Below, in pieces: positions 42,806 through 55,900 of a stretch of 64,000 bases of DNA (the first letter of the stretch is position 1; each line of letters starts with the position of its first letter). Under the pieces are notes generated by a model, which saw only the letters and a program-made list of their open reading frames with translations, was not told where the DNA came from and searched no databases. A program made the translations under genes and the position numbers. Origin of the DNA: Symsagittifera roscoffensis (taxonomy: Eukaryota; Xenacoelomorpha; Acoela; Convolutidae); NCBI RefSeq assembly GCF_963678635.1, contig NC_087066.1, positions 51,912,312-51,976,311 of the forward strand, read 5' to 3'.

Positions 42806-43422
42806 TTCTACTCAAGTGTATAGTAAATCAATGGTAAAAGTTATATTAGGCAAAGTTTGCTAAGCGCGGTTTTATATTGAGATTTTTCTGAGTTTCCAAG
42901 CTTCTAAATGTCTTTCTAGTAAAGTCTCTTAAATCATTGCTGAATTTAATACTACTCTGGGAAGTAATCTTTGGAGGAAATGTACTGTCATTGAACGTAA
43001 TGAAGACACTTAAGTAGATCGTGATTTTTTTGTCTCTTTTCAGGAAAAAAATTGCTGTTTTCTACATATGATTTTTTTTCAAGTTCAGTTGTTTGATTTA
43101 TTTTCAAGTTCAGTTGTTTTCCTTTGTTGCAAGGAGTGAAAAAGTTTAAAGCTCCACCACCGAATAGCAAAAGCTTTAAGCTCCCAAAAATGTGTGTAAC
43201 TTCTAGATTCTATTTTTGAATAATTTTAATTTTCGGAATTCCCAGCGAAATGAAATAAGTACTTGTTGATCCAGTTTTCTCAATGAACAATTTTTGGAAG
43301 TCAAAGAGGTTCAATGTGCTCTATTTGTTTTTCGAAATTCAAAAGTCTTCACACTAGCGAGCTTGCGAAGCGTAATGCATATGTAGAGACCCTCTTTTTT
43401 CTAAGATAACTCGAAAATAGAA

Positions 43423-43955
43423 GTTTTCATTGAATTTTTTCACTTATATGCTGGCTATAATCACGACCTGTAGTTCTGGAAATTTCATAACATCTGTTCT
43501 CTGCTTTCTTTGAGGCTACTGTTTGTGATTATTTTAGCGTCCGTATCTTATTGTTATTGTTAGTGCGTGAGATTCATTTTCTTTCGGTCGCTGTTCGAAT
43601 TCGAGATGTAGCAGAATTTTAACTAATTTTATGCTTATTTCTCATTGCACTTAAATAAAAGTGTTCATTAGAAATATTGGCTTATTTAGTGGCCTTTTTG
43701 TTATAATCACGATCTGCAGTATAAGGAATTTCATAGCATCTGTTCTCTGCTGTATTTCTGGCTAGCGTTTGTGACGTATCAAGCATTTGTGGCTGAGTGG
43801 TTAGTATGTGAGACTTATTATCTCCAGTTCGCTGGAGCAAATCTGAGACGCAGCTGAAGTTTTCTAATTCGAGGTTTTTTTTCTTATTGCACTTCACTTT
43901 TCGTCATGTTCTGGCTAGTGTTTGCGAAGCGAAGCTAAGCTTCGCCTCTGTAAAA
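43423..43955 (+). repeat. Two SINE-like copies in tandem
   Basis: 43423-43640 and 43641-43955 share AATAGAAG/AATAAAAGTGTTCATT, a CACGAYCTG block, CATCTGTTCTCTGC, and a tRNA-like head. The second has TTGTGGCTGAGTGGTTAGT and ends in the palindrome GCGAAGCGAAGCTAAGCTTC. The first head is badly damaged. Confidence 0.7.
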
Positions 43956-44883
43956 ATTTATTATTGTTTTATGTTTTAGCTGAGTTTCGTGAAACTTTTC
44001 CAACTGTCTGTTGGCTATGTTTTATTTTCTAGGTTCAGTAACATGTTCAGAAAGGGTTTATTCACCAGATGATCATTCTGGGTTCATAGTTTTTGAATGC
44101 ATTAAATTTTTTTGGTTCATTTTTTGAGTTAACCGAGGAAAAACTCTTCAATTGGTGTTCGATACTGTTACACCAATCTGAAGCCTAACAATTATTGCGT
44201 TTTAGTTATTAGAAAGCTAAAGTAAAATTGATTTTAAGGCCCTTAATTGAATGAAAAAGTCTTAGTAGAAATCATTTAAGTTTTGTCGTGTCTTGCCTGT
44301 GTAAAAAATTGTGATTTTGTCTAGTAACTTATTTCAATTTATAGTTATTTAGCATATCCTCCTGAAGCGAATTTGAAGAAAATTTTTGATCCAACTCAAA
44401 AAACTTTTCTTACATATCTGTACGAAATTGTGAATTTGTTTCATTAGTAAACTCTAGAAATTTCTAGATTACTTCCAACTTGGCCTAGGGAAAACGCGGT
44501 TGCCTTTGTACCCTAAGATCTGGGTTTCGTGTTCCAACGGACCTTGTTTTTTTTCAATATGTATAAAATTGTTTTTTTCCACGAAAATTTGAATTATTGG
44601 ACTTTCGTTTGTCTGCTTGTTTTGTCGCTTAGTTGCCATATCGAGAAATTTTATAGTACTGTCAGCAACTTTCTTCAGAGATGCAAGTGATTTTGTTTTG
44701 CTCCTGCAGTTTGCTTAAAAGCTTTATTCGGCTTGATTGGTTGCTGCTGATGTTTTATCGGCTTATTAACATGATTTTGTGAGACATCAAATTCAAAAAA
44801 TGAGGGATTTTTTGTGAACATCTTAAAAAGTTTGTGTTCTGAGATTTTGTTTTCCAGAAGAACGGGTTGTGCAAAGCTCCTCT
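43956..44883. other. Intergenic DNA, no gene
   Basis: Contains another AACTGTCTGTTGGCTATGTT repeat fragment near 43998. Otherwise AT-rich and featureless. Confidence 0.4.
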
Positions 44884-44891
44884 GCAGAAAC

Positions 44892-45299
44892 CAGGGGCGG
44901 ATCTAAGATTTTCTCGAGGGGGGGCGGATTTTCAAAATTTTGACGACCTTTTTTTTAGGTCGACCAAATTGATTTTTCGAGCTCTCCCAAAGCAATGTTT
45001 TGCGCCTATTTTGGCAAAATTTTCTTGCGCCGGAGGCAAATTTTTGAAAAAACAGTCAAAAAAGCCGTTTTTGGGCACTTTTTGAAAAACGTTGACAAAA
45101 AAATCGCGTTTCTTTTGGAGCGCACTCCCGCTCAAAGTTAGTATATATTGGCGCCAAAGGCGCCTTTAAAAAAATTTTAGGGTCGGTCCGCAAAAATGGA
45201 TTTCTGAAAAAGTATCAAAGGGGGGAATCTTTGGGTCGGCAGGGGGTCGAATCCCTTAGGGGGAAGGGGCGTCCACCCCCCCCCCTAAATCCGCCCTTG
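44892..45299. mobile_element. Non-autonomous hAT-like element (408 bp), copy 2
   Basis: Ends CAGGGGCGGATCTAAGATTT and CTAAATCCGCCCTTG; exact 8-bp target duplication GCAGAAAC at 44884-44891 and 45300-45307. The interior matches the 18852 copy (AGTTAGTATATATTGGCGCC, GGGTCGGCAGGGGGTCGAAT). Confidence 0.9.
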
Positions 45300-45416
45300 G
45301 CAGAAACTATTACGTCTAAATTTTTTGCCCAAAAATGTTGTACTCGCAAAAGTCAAATTTTGATTTTTAAAATTAATTTTGAAGCTTTTTATTCTTTTTT
45401 TTCAAAAAAATACCGA

Positions 45417-45586
45417 TCTACTGAACAATTGCCCCCTTTTAAGAAGGGGGGGGGGGGGCAATTGTTAAGTAGATTGAAATAACGCATTTTCGACCAATCA
45501 GAATGCAGCAAATTCTAATTGTCAATAGAAAGCTCAGTGCTAATTTACTGCGTTTATTAATAGGGGTGGCAATTCTTAAGTAGATA
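45417..45586. mobile_element. Small palindromic MITE with G tracts
   Basis: Left ATCTACTGAACAATTGCC and right GGCAATTCTTAAGTAGAT are inverted. An inner copy GGGCAATTGTTAAGTAGAT at 45457-45475 makes a hairpin with the left arm around a 13-base G run (45446-45458). Confidence 0.65.
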
Positions 45587-45591
45587 CCACA

Positions 45592-45614
45592 GGGGGGGGG
45601 GGGGGGGGGGGGGG
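45592..45614. repeat. 23-base poly-G tract
   Basis: Uninterrupted G run just outside the MITE at 45417-45586. Confidence 0.95.
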
Positions 45615-45629
45615 AATAGATCCAAAAAT

Positions 45630-45840
45630 GCCCTTTCAAACCCCAGGCTTCGGGTTCAATCGAAATAACAGGTCAGGTTCTTTCTATGAAGCTCCCCTGC
45701 ATAAGTGGCTATGCCCAATTTTTTTCTCACAAAAAAGTTATGATCCCCGGAAACATGAATTTTTTCATTTGGTTTTCATACTTCTTTTGAAAACTACCAG
45801 TCTAAATCTGATATCTATGGTTTAATCAAAACAATGGTTG
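45630..45840 (+). repeat. Single unit of the 166-bp repeat family
   Basis: GGGTTCAATCGAAATAACAG, AGCTCCCCTGCATAAGTGGC and AAAAAGTTATGATCCCCGGA match the array at 53100-54180. Confidence 0.7.
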
Positions 45841-46993
45841 CGAAAAGCCTCACTGCTCAAGCGGTTAGGCCGTAAATTTAAAACAAAAATGTTATGGATT
45901 AGTGAAAAGTCAAATGTTTGATACTTTTTGGACCATTTTTAGAAACTTTTTGACTTTTCTCTTTAAAAGACTTTTCTTCTTTATAAAATGCTTGATTCTG
46001 ATTGGCTGAAAATTCACAATGAAAACCAAGTGAACATCCTCCTCCCCAAACTGCTTGGGAGAAAGGGCGGGGGAGGGAGTTAATTTGGTCCCAAAGAGTC
46101 TCTAGAGTTGTCAATGCTACAAATGATATGAATAAATTGAATTGTAAACAAATTGAATAACTTCGTGAAGTTTTTTTCAAGTAACTTTGCATGTTTTAAA
46201 CTAACTCAACTTGTGTATATTTTGTTCCGTTTGTGGTAATATTGAAAATTTTAGCACTCGCTTTATTGATAAGCTCGTATAATTCTGTATTTGGCTATTT
46301 TTCTGCTGTTTAACCGTTCCGCTCATTTACCGTCTATCAAATATTACATATGTGACTTCTGTGACTAACTCATAGTCATTTTTCATACCTTGCGCTAAAA
46401 GCTACGCCATATTTATTTTACGGTCAAGTTACACGATAACCAATAAAACATAGGCGGATGTTCAACAAGCCGCTTTATCTACAAACTGCCATATCTTGTT
46501 TCCGAAATTATATTGCAGTTGTTACGTAATCATTACATAACAAGTGACGATCTGCTGTGGCAAGTGGCTTGTTGGAATGGTATTTTTTCGGCTTGTTGGC
46601 TCTTCGGCTTGTTAGCCTACCGCCAATATATCTGTGACTCTATTACAGTCAGTTTTCATATCTCAGAATTAGTCTGAGAAACGTTTTCTCAGAAGTTATC
46701 TTAGTTATTTTTTGCAGGAGTCGGGAACCGAGAGATCAATCGAACCAAAAAAGAGCAGCATTACTTCGTTTTTTTCTATAAATGTAGTCCTTGCGTCATT
46801 ATGTCGACATGGTAATTCTATATATGGATCAATGCAAACTACTTTAATGTTTAAATTCTGATAGACTATTTGTTGTATACAATTTTGCACTCAGTTTTAA
46901 GCAATTCAATCACGTTTTGGTCTGGTCAAAAGTTCAGAATACTAACAACTGATTTTATTTATTAAGCTTTGATTTAAACGTCGTGAAAAAAAG
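45841..46993. other. Spacer upstream of the mind-bomb-repeat gene
   Basis: No gene recognised. An in-frame TGA at 46970-46972 precedes the ATG at 46994. Confidence 0.4.
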
Positions 46994-49900
46994 ATGGGAG
47001 CAGAAATAAGCTGTGAAGCCCGAGACGGATTCGAACCGGGTACCAAAGTGAAGATCAATTGTGACAAGAAAACTTTGAAAAGCGTGCACTTGGCTGCCAA
47101 CCGCTGGGACTCTGAATTGAAGGAGTTGATCGGCAAACAGCTGAAACTCAAAGGTTAGCGATAAGGTCCTTCCAGATAAATAATCAATTTTCCCCTGAGA
47201 ACAATCAGTTTGAACTGCAAATCTGACAGTTTGGTACCCAAAGTATAGATACTTCCCTCTGAAAAATACTTCAGCCCTTCAACATTTTCGGAAAAAAATT
47301 TTGCAATTGCTGTTAAGTTTTTTAAGAGTTGCCATGAAAACGACTGGGCCCATGTATCATACTTGCTTTTGAAACCAACATTTGAGTGACTCAAGGTTCA
47401 GATTTACACCGAGTTTGTCTTTTTACTAATTCCGTCCAAAAATTAATATTTCAATAGCTTTCTTGAGCTGAAACTTTTTTTGCTTCAATCTGATTTCAGC
47501 TCACGCCTAATAGGTCAACTAATAAATAATAAATAAGCCGAATTAGTCAAAAATATAAATGTTTGGTAAATTATTCAAACATTTTACCCTTGCGATAATC
47601 AAGGGTACTGCAATCGGACTTTTTTTCCAGTAAACAATTTTGTCCATAGGATCTTCGCTTCTAGAGAATCTTTCATCTGACATGCTCAATTTCTTGAAAG
47701 TTTAAATAACAATACTGTCTTTAAGCTAGTCATTAGTTCAAGCCCGTTTCAGGTTGTAATTATCTTTTCAAAAAAAAAACATTACGAGGCCAAATTGTGC
47801 ACTGAATAGGCGCACAGGCACAATTTTGTGTCTATGTTCCTGGATTCCAGAGACAAGTCTTTATTCATGTTGAAATTTTGTCGGAGTTGTCAAAGAGAAT
47901 GAAAGAACAAAAATGAATACTTTTTGCGGAATCCGCTTGCAATTCACAAAAACCACAGTTTGGCCTCGTAATGAAATTTCTCATTTGTTTTCGGGTTCCT
48001 GGTTTTCGTCGTAGTTTCTGTCGGTTCATTTTCCGCTTTCTTTAAACACCATTTCTTTTTATCTGGTAGGGTTTGTATTGGTTTACTTTTTGAAGCATGG
48101 GTTTTGTTTCAATTTAAACAGTTTTTACTAAAACTAAAACTTTACAGTTTTTTTTAGTTATTCAAACCGTTTCAGTTTGTTATATTGACTTAGTTATTTC
48201 ATTTTGCGTAATTTAGAGGGCAGAATGTATCCGCTTGGGATTATGTGTTGCAGTTTGGATGGGGCCTAAAAACTTTAAAATTTAATGAAATTTTTTTTGT
48301 GGCAACAGTTTAGTTTTCGGCTCAACCAGTTTCGCCCTTAAGTTTGTCGCATTTGTTGCCGCTCGGTAAATGATTTCCGTTTTCAGGGCTTTTTATGAGC
48401 TTCATCTGATTCAAATACGTTAAACAAGTTTTTCTCGCTGTAATTTTTTTCTTTTCAAGTAATTTTTTCCAACTTTATTTCAGATTTTTTAACTTATTTT
48501 TTCTTTTATTATTTTGTAGCGCAAAATGTTTTTTTTTGTGCATCGCAATAATTGCAAAGCTCCGCTTCGCCTCTGTGTTTCAAATATGCTGCACTAACGT
48601 CGCAAGGTCTGGTCAAGAATTGCTCGCTTTCTTAACGGTTTGCAAGTTTTGTTCCGATGATAGTTTAACATTCAGTGTCCTAGTTGTTTTCTGGCGCTTG
48701 AAATGTGCTTTGTTCAACAAATCGAATCCAAAGTATGAAGTTTTTGGTAGATACTGTTTTTTCCCATTACATTTTCTGTTTTCGTTTACCCCATAGATTT
48801 CGTCTCATTTTCTGTCGGCTTGTGTGTCATGCTATGTTTTCTTTGTAATGCAAGTGGCTTGAAGCTCCTCATCGCATCTGTTCATATAATTATTTCGGAA
48901 TTTCTGAGAATGGGCCCTCGCCCGCAATTGAATTAAAAAAATTGAAACGGACCAATACCGGTATTTTATTGTTCGCAATTTAAATTCATTTCGAAGCATT
49001 TTTTGAATCCCAGCAACTGCATTCCAATTTTTTTTTTACTTCTCAAACTTATTCAAATATTAATTTTTGTTTCAGATTTTGATCTATTTATTTAGCTCTC
49101 CAAGGTAGTTTTTCCGAGAAAATATGGGTTGTTAAGACTTTTAGATTTTATAGCTGTTTTTGCTTCCAAATCCTTTTTTCTCAGAAACGCTTGAAACTTT
49201 TAGATAATTGAAACTTATTTGCTTCCGAAACTTGTTGTTTTTTTATTCAGAGACGTTGGTATATCTTTAAGTTTGTTTAAAAAACTTTCCCCTCACTCTT
49301 GTGTTCTTAGATTTTTTTGTACATATTTTGGAATAATATAAATTTAAAACTGAAACTTGTTTTCTCAGAGAAGCTTAATCATCTTTGTTACGCAAAGATT
49401 GTGTTCTCAAACACATAAGTACATCTTTTAGATAATTTAAACGTTTCTGCTTCCGAATTGTTTTTTCTCAGAAACGCTTGGACGTATTTTAGATAGATGA
49501 AACAATTCGTTTTAATAGCAATCGTATAATTTTTTTTGATGTGTTAAACGTATTTTCTTGCAAAACTCGTTTTCTCAGAAACATTTGTACAGGTTTTAGA
49601 TGTTTTGAACGTTTTTTCTTAATATCTTTTTCTCAGAAACTCTTGTATATCTTTTTTGCTTTTAATATTTTTTCTTCTGACACTTGTTTATTCAAAGACG
49701 CTTAAACAACTTTCTGACGTCTTACAAGTATTTGCCTACAAAGGTTGTTTTCTCAGACACGCTTGTACATCTTAGATGCATCAAATGATTTTGCCTCATG
49801 AAATTGTTTTTTTTTCAGGAATGCTTATACATTTTTTAGCTGTTCTCAACGTTTTTGCTCCAGAAATAGTTTTTGCTTCCAAATCCTTTTTTCTCAGGAA

Positions 49901-52900
49901 CGCTTGAGACTGTTTTAGATAATTGAAGCTTATTTGCTTCCGAAACTTTTTTTTTGTTCAGAAACACTGGAATATCATTAAGTTTGTTTTAAATGTTTCC
50001 CCCTGAATCTTGTGTTCTTAGATTTTTTGTACATATTTTTGTTTTGAATTTATACTCTTCCGAAACTTGTTTTCTCAGAGAAGCTTTATAATCTATCTGA
50101 CTTTTTACACGTGCTTGCTTGCAAAGATGTGTTCTCAAACACATAAATACATCTTTTAGATGTTTTAAACGTTTCTGCTATCGAATTGTGTTTTCTCAGA
50201 AACGCTTGGACGTCTTTCAGATAAGTGAAACTTTTGGGCTTCGACAAGTTGTTTTAATGGAAAAGTGTCTGATTTTTTTTTTGATGTGTTAAACGTATTT
50301 TTTTTTGCAAAACTCGTTTTCTCAGAAACGTTTTTACTTGCTTCTCAATATCTTTTTCTCAGAAACTGTTGTGTATCTTTTTTGCTTTTAATATAATTTC
50401 TTCTGACTCTTGTTTATTCAGAGACACACACCTTTCTGACGTCTTGCACGTATTTGCCTACAAAGATTGCTTTCTCAGAAACGCTGGTACATCTTAGATG
50501 CAGCAAATGTTTTTGTCTCAGAAACGCTTGTACATCTTTTAGCTGTTTTCAACGTTTTGTTCGACAATATTTTATCTCAGAACTGCTTGTAGAATTTTTA
50601 GTTGTTTTAAACGTATTTGCTTGCAATAATTGTTTCCTCGGAGACTCTTGAACATTTTTATATAGTTCCTTCAGATATTTTAATTGTATATGCTAACGAA
50701 ACTGATTTTGCATAATTGGATGTTTATATTTTGCTGTTTTAAACAAATTTGATCCTTTAAGCTGATTTCTAAGAAAATCTTGACCCTCTCTCAGATGCTT
50801 CAAGTGTTTTTGCTTCCGAAAAAAATCTCAGCGTCGAGGAGAACCGGTTTGAATTTTTTTTCGCCTAATTTTGACCGAATAAAGTGATAATAACTCGTTA
50901 AGTTGGTTATTTAGACCTAACAGAAACCAGTTTTGAAAGCTATATTTGGCACTTCCACGGCAAAAAAAAAATATTTAAGAATAGTTAAAAATATAGTTCA
51001 AAAAATGTCGACTTTTTTCATTTTTTGTTTGTTCTTGTTTTGAAGAAAACTGCTATCGATTATGCCTAATTTACTAACTTTTTACAAAAACGACACTAGT
51101 TTGAAGAACTTAAAAATTTGAAAAACTTTTGTTTGTAGTTTTTATGAATATGGTCGGAACATTCTGTGCTACTTGCACAGCAACCGGCTATCCTTGTTGT
51201 GATTTGAGTTTATAGTGTTTTGGGATCTTATGAAAGCTTTCTTATCTGTTCAAGGCTGTCAAATAAATTACCAATTCAACGTTTTTTTTCAGGTTTCGAT
51301 CGGGATGGGGATGCCATGGTTGAGTGCAACAACAGACGGGCCGTTTTGAAACCCTTAGTTTTGTCGACTATCCCAGATGATGAAGTAATTCCAGAGAAGG
51401 GAGACAACGCCCGACTACTCAGTTCAGAAGGTGAGATTTTTGTTTATTCTAAGGCAAGGGCTAATCTAGGGCTAATCTAATGGTATTTTAATCTAGGGCT
51501 TATCTAATGGTATTTTAATCTAGGGCTAATCTAGGGATTTTTTTAATCAAAATTATTATTGCCTCCATCTTTTTTAGATTGACCAAATACATTTTCCGAT
51601 TCTATTCCAAAACAATAAAAGACCAAATTTTGCAATTATGCCGCTTGCAAAATTTCGAAAAAATAGGCCAAACGGAGGGGGGGGGGGGTGGTTTGTGGGT
51701 TTGGACACCCTTGTGTACCATAAAGATGGCAATTGTAAACAATAAATTAATTAGCAAATGCTATGTGCTAGCTTTTGCAGATCACCCTGAGGTTTCTGAC
51801 ATGGTCGGTGTGGTGTTTGAAATTGTAACTGACGACAATGTCATAACTTGCAAAGTTGCATTCAGTGACACTGCTGGATCAGAAGCGAAAGTCGCCGAGA
51901 TACAACGAGAGCATCTCAAATGGTGAGCAGTGTCATGTGTTTCGAAAAGGCAACACCGGTGGGTCTCCAAAAAAAAAACTTTTTTAGCTTTCATGTTCAA
52001 TGAATCCGGTTTTTATGAATCGATTGCTAGACTTTAGTGAGCGTTAGTGTAATACTGCGACTATTCTTTTTTCTAACCTAAGTCGCAAATATTGGTGCCA
52101 CTTCTGGCGCACTTTTACGGCTTTTTGATAGAATTTGCTTTGATATTCGAATAGTAACGAGTTAACACAGTTGATACATAGCCGAGTTTATACTAATTTT
52201 AGTCTCATTTCTACTTTTTCTTATTGCACTTTATAGAACTGCTTTTTTTTTCGTGTTCTCGCAAGTGTTTGTGAAACGAATTTCACCTCTGTATGAAATG
52301 TGAGCTTTGCTATCTCGCCATGTTTTAGGTTTTTCAACGTACATTTTTGCATGTTTAACAAAAAAATTTCTCGCATCGTATATTGCAATGCTTAAGAAAT
52401 TTTTTCAATTTTCCCGTTTGAATTCGTGATTATATCACCAAGCTTAAAATTAGCAAGCCAACAGTGGGTTGCTGTCGCGGTTCCCGTAGTGGTTGCGAGT
52501 TTGGCTTCCAAATATGAATATGCGTTCCTAGCCAACTTAGCCTGGAGGTAACGAATATGGAGGTTCCTAGCCAACTTAGCCTGGAGCTTGGACCGCAAAG
52601 GTTTTGACCAGGAACTGTTTTTTTTTAAACTGGAAATATTCTGTTTCAATTAAAATTGTCGGCCAATTGTTTGCATGCTTACTTGTTCCCGGATAAGTTG
52701 TCACATTTTGGAGAGTTTTTTTTACTGCGCGCTTTTTCTTTCATGTTTCTTTTAGTGTTCTTCGTTTTTTGTTTCGCTGAAAAATTCCTTAGACCAAATT
52801 AATGCGGCCTAATTTTTATCGTCATATTGACTTAGTTTTAGATTTAACATAATTTCAACACTCTTCTTCGCACTTTTCAAGGTGGTGAGGTGGTTTGTTG

Positions 52901-55900
52901 AATTTTTTTATAATGAAAAATTGTTTCCCAATTTATTTAGTTTTTCTCAGCAACTTCTACTGATTTTCAAAAAATTGGTATCAATTGAAGGACCGCCTAA
53001 TCCCCTGTGAGCCTGCATGCTCCTCTAGGGTCTTTTTGTTTCACCCTCTGTCTACATTTTTCGAAAATGTCTGTGGGTGAATATTTGACCCTTTTTTTTT
53101 AGGGGAATGGTCGACCCATATATTTTATTTTTCAGTTTTTCGAAAACAAACCCTCGCAAATCTGAGTTTTTATTTCAATGAACAGAACATTTTGAAAAGT
53201 TTTCTGCATATGCGGCTACGCCCAGTTTTTTACACATAAAAATATGGTCCTCGGAATAGTCTTTGAGTTATGAGTTTGACCGTTTTGTGGATCTTTTTGA
53301 AATTTCTCCAAAACTACCCTCTCAAATCTGATATTTTGGGTTCAATGGAGATAATGGGCGGTGGGATGCTCCCTTGCTTTAGGTTATATTCAGAAAATTT
53401 CTTACACACATAGTTATCTTCCTCCTAAAAGTCAAATTTTTGATTTTTTGACCGTTCGTTAATATTTTCGAATATTCTCAAAAAGTTCCCTGTCATATCT
53501 GAGATTTTGGGTTCAATTCAAAAAAACGGCTGGTGGGAAGCTCATATGTTCATGCGACTACGCCCAAAGTTTTCTGGTACCAAAGTTATGGTCTTTGGAA
53601 ACTTTTGATTTTTTCACAGTTTTTTTTTGTGAACGTTTTTTTTTCTCAAAAACTACCCTGCCAACTCTGAAATTTTGGATTCAATCGAAATTACAGATGG
53701 CACAAATTCCTTCGACTTAAGCGGCTACGCCCCATTCTACTCAAAAAGCTATGATTCTCGCAAATAGTAAATGTAAATTTTTGATTCTTTGACCGTTTTT
53801 GGACTTTTCTCGCTAGCTATCTTGCCAAATCTGATATCATAGGTGTAATCGGAAGAATAAATTGTTGAAAACCGACGTTTATGATTGGCTGTGCCCAGTT
53901 TGTGTAAGAAAAAGTTATGACCTGCAAACAAGTATCGAAACTTCGACGGTTGTTTGGATCTTTTGGACTTTACGCTAAAACTACAGTGCTATTTATCACG
54001 TTGTCTTCAATCGAGAAACCCAATTTAGAGAACCTTCTCAGTTTCAGCGGTCACAACCTGCCTTTGCAAAAAAGTTGTGGATTTTGGAAAGTCTTTTGAC
54101 CGTTTTATAGAAATTTTTTGAATTTTCTTTTAAGTTACACAATCAAATCTGAAATGAAAAGTTCAATTGAAAAAACTGGCTGTGATACTTGTTCTTGCAG
54201 AAACAGCGACGCCCTAATATTTTTAAAAGAAAAATGTTATCTCTGGGAAAATTTAGTATCTCTTCTTTTATATTAGTAAAAAAACAACTAAGAATTTGGG
54301 CAAAGTCAAATTTTTGAAATCAAGTTTTCGTGTCGCATCAGTATAGCAAATTCATTCAAACTCAAGCGCGTACCTCTAGCTTTAGGTGGGTCCTTTGTTG
54401 ATTTTTATCGAGACATACGAAAATTTTGCTTCAACTATTTTTCGTAACATTAAATTGTTTTTCGACTCATGTTCTATATGCTTGTGTTGTATCGCAAGTG
54501 TGCAAAACTCCGCTTCGCCTTTGTGTCAGAAAATCTACTTTTGAAAATTTAAAGTCTCTTTTCCAGTTTCTCACTCCCCTCATCAAATTATAAAAAATGC
54601 CGTTCAAAATTGTGCACACGGCAATTGGCATGAGAGAAATGTTGTAAAAGTTTTTCCATCTGTTCATGCTGACAAGCTTATTGCAGTTTATTTTTTGAAA
54701 ACATAAAAAGTCATTTTCAGACTGTTACGGTATTCGCAGAATTTAAAAATTTTTCCTCTTATTGTGACTGCTAAAATCTTTTAATTTTCGAGGTATTACA
54801 TATTATTATGTTTTTCTTAAAAAGTTCTCAAAAAAATTATTTAAACAATTTCACGATTTGTACTTCCCAATTCTATAGTTAGATGCTGTGAGGGTGCTCT
54901 CAGGAGTTGCAAATCTTGCTTCCAAATATGACCGCTCAAAACCTAATTTTTCGAAATATGACGTTTCTTATGATTTTCTCCAAAAATTTTCAGAAAATTG
55001 GGATTTAAAACTTTTAATTAATTATATTTATAGCATAATTTCCTCTCAAACTCTCTGGAGGGAATAGTTGACCCAATTTTTAAAAATTTTTTTGCTTTCT
55101 CGAAACCACCCACCCATATGTGGGAACTCAGTTTCAATAGATAGAATTTATTTCGGACAGTCTCCATGCCTAAGCAGTTACACCCACTTTTTATCAAACA
55201 ATTGTTCGACTTTTGAAACATCTATTTTTCTCTAGAACCACACAATCAAATTTGAAATGTGAATTTTTGTAGATATAGTTATTTATCACTTTTTTCAGCT
55301 TTATTTTTTCAAAACATGATTTTTTATCAACATCTATAATGCATTGTTTTTTTTTGTATCGCAAAAACTGATTGTTGTTTTCTGTGTTAATTGTAGTGGT
55401 TTTTGGGTATTGAAAATTTGCGGCGTCGCAAGTGGTGCAAAGCTAGGCAAAAAAAATCTATTACTTTCGTTCACCCATCAAAAAAAAATTGTAGAACGCC
55501 TGTTTGAGACTCGAAGGGCCTGGGGCTCGATTCCGATCATGACCTAATTTTCTTTTTTGGCTTGAACAAATGAATTTTTTGAACTACCGTGCGTCTTGTT
55601 CATTGTTTGACAGCGTAGCTACTGCAGCTTCAACTTTTTTCACTAAGTTAACCGACTTTGATATTTTTGAGCTTCATGTTTACACAAAAGAGCTAGCAAA
55701 CATAATGCTATATTGGAAAAGCATTTTTTTCCAGCCCAACACGAAAATAAAAGAGCTTATTTTGCGCAAAGAGTTGGCATTTTATTAGCATTGGTTTTAT
55801 CGGGTTCATTGGTGGCTTGCATTTGTGGCTTCCAATTTCCAGATCGGCGGTTTTATACCGGCAGATAGCTAAATTTTTTGAAGACCTACTCTGACCTTCA

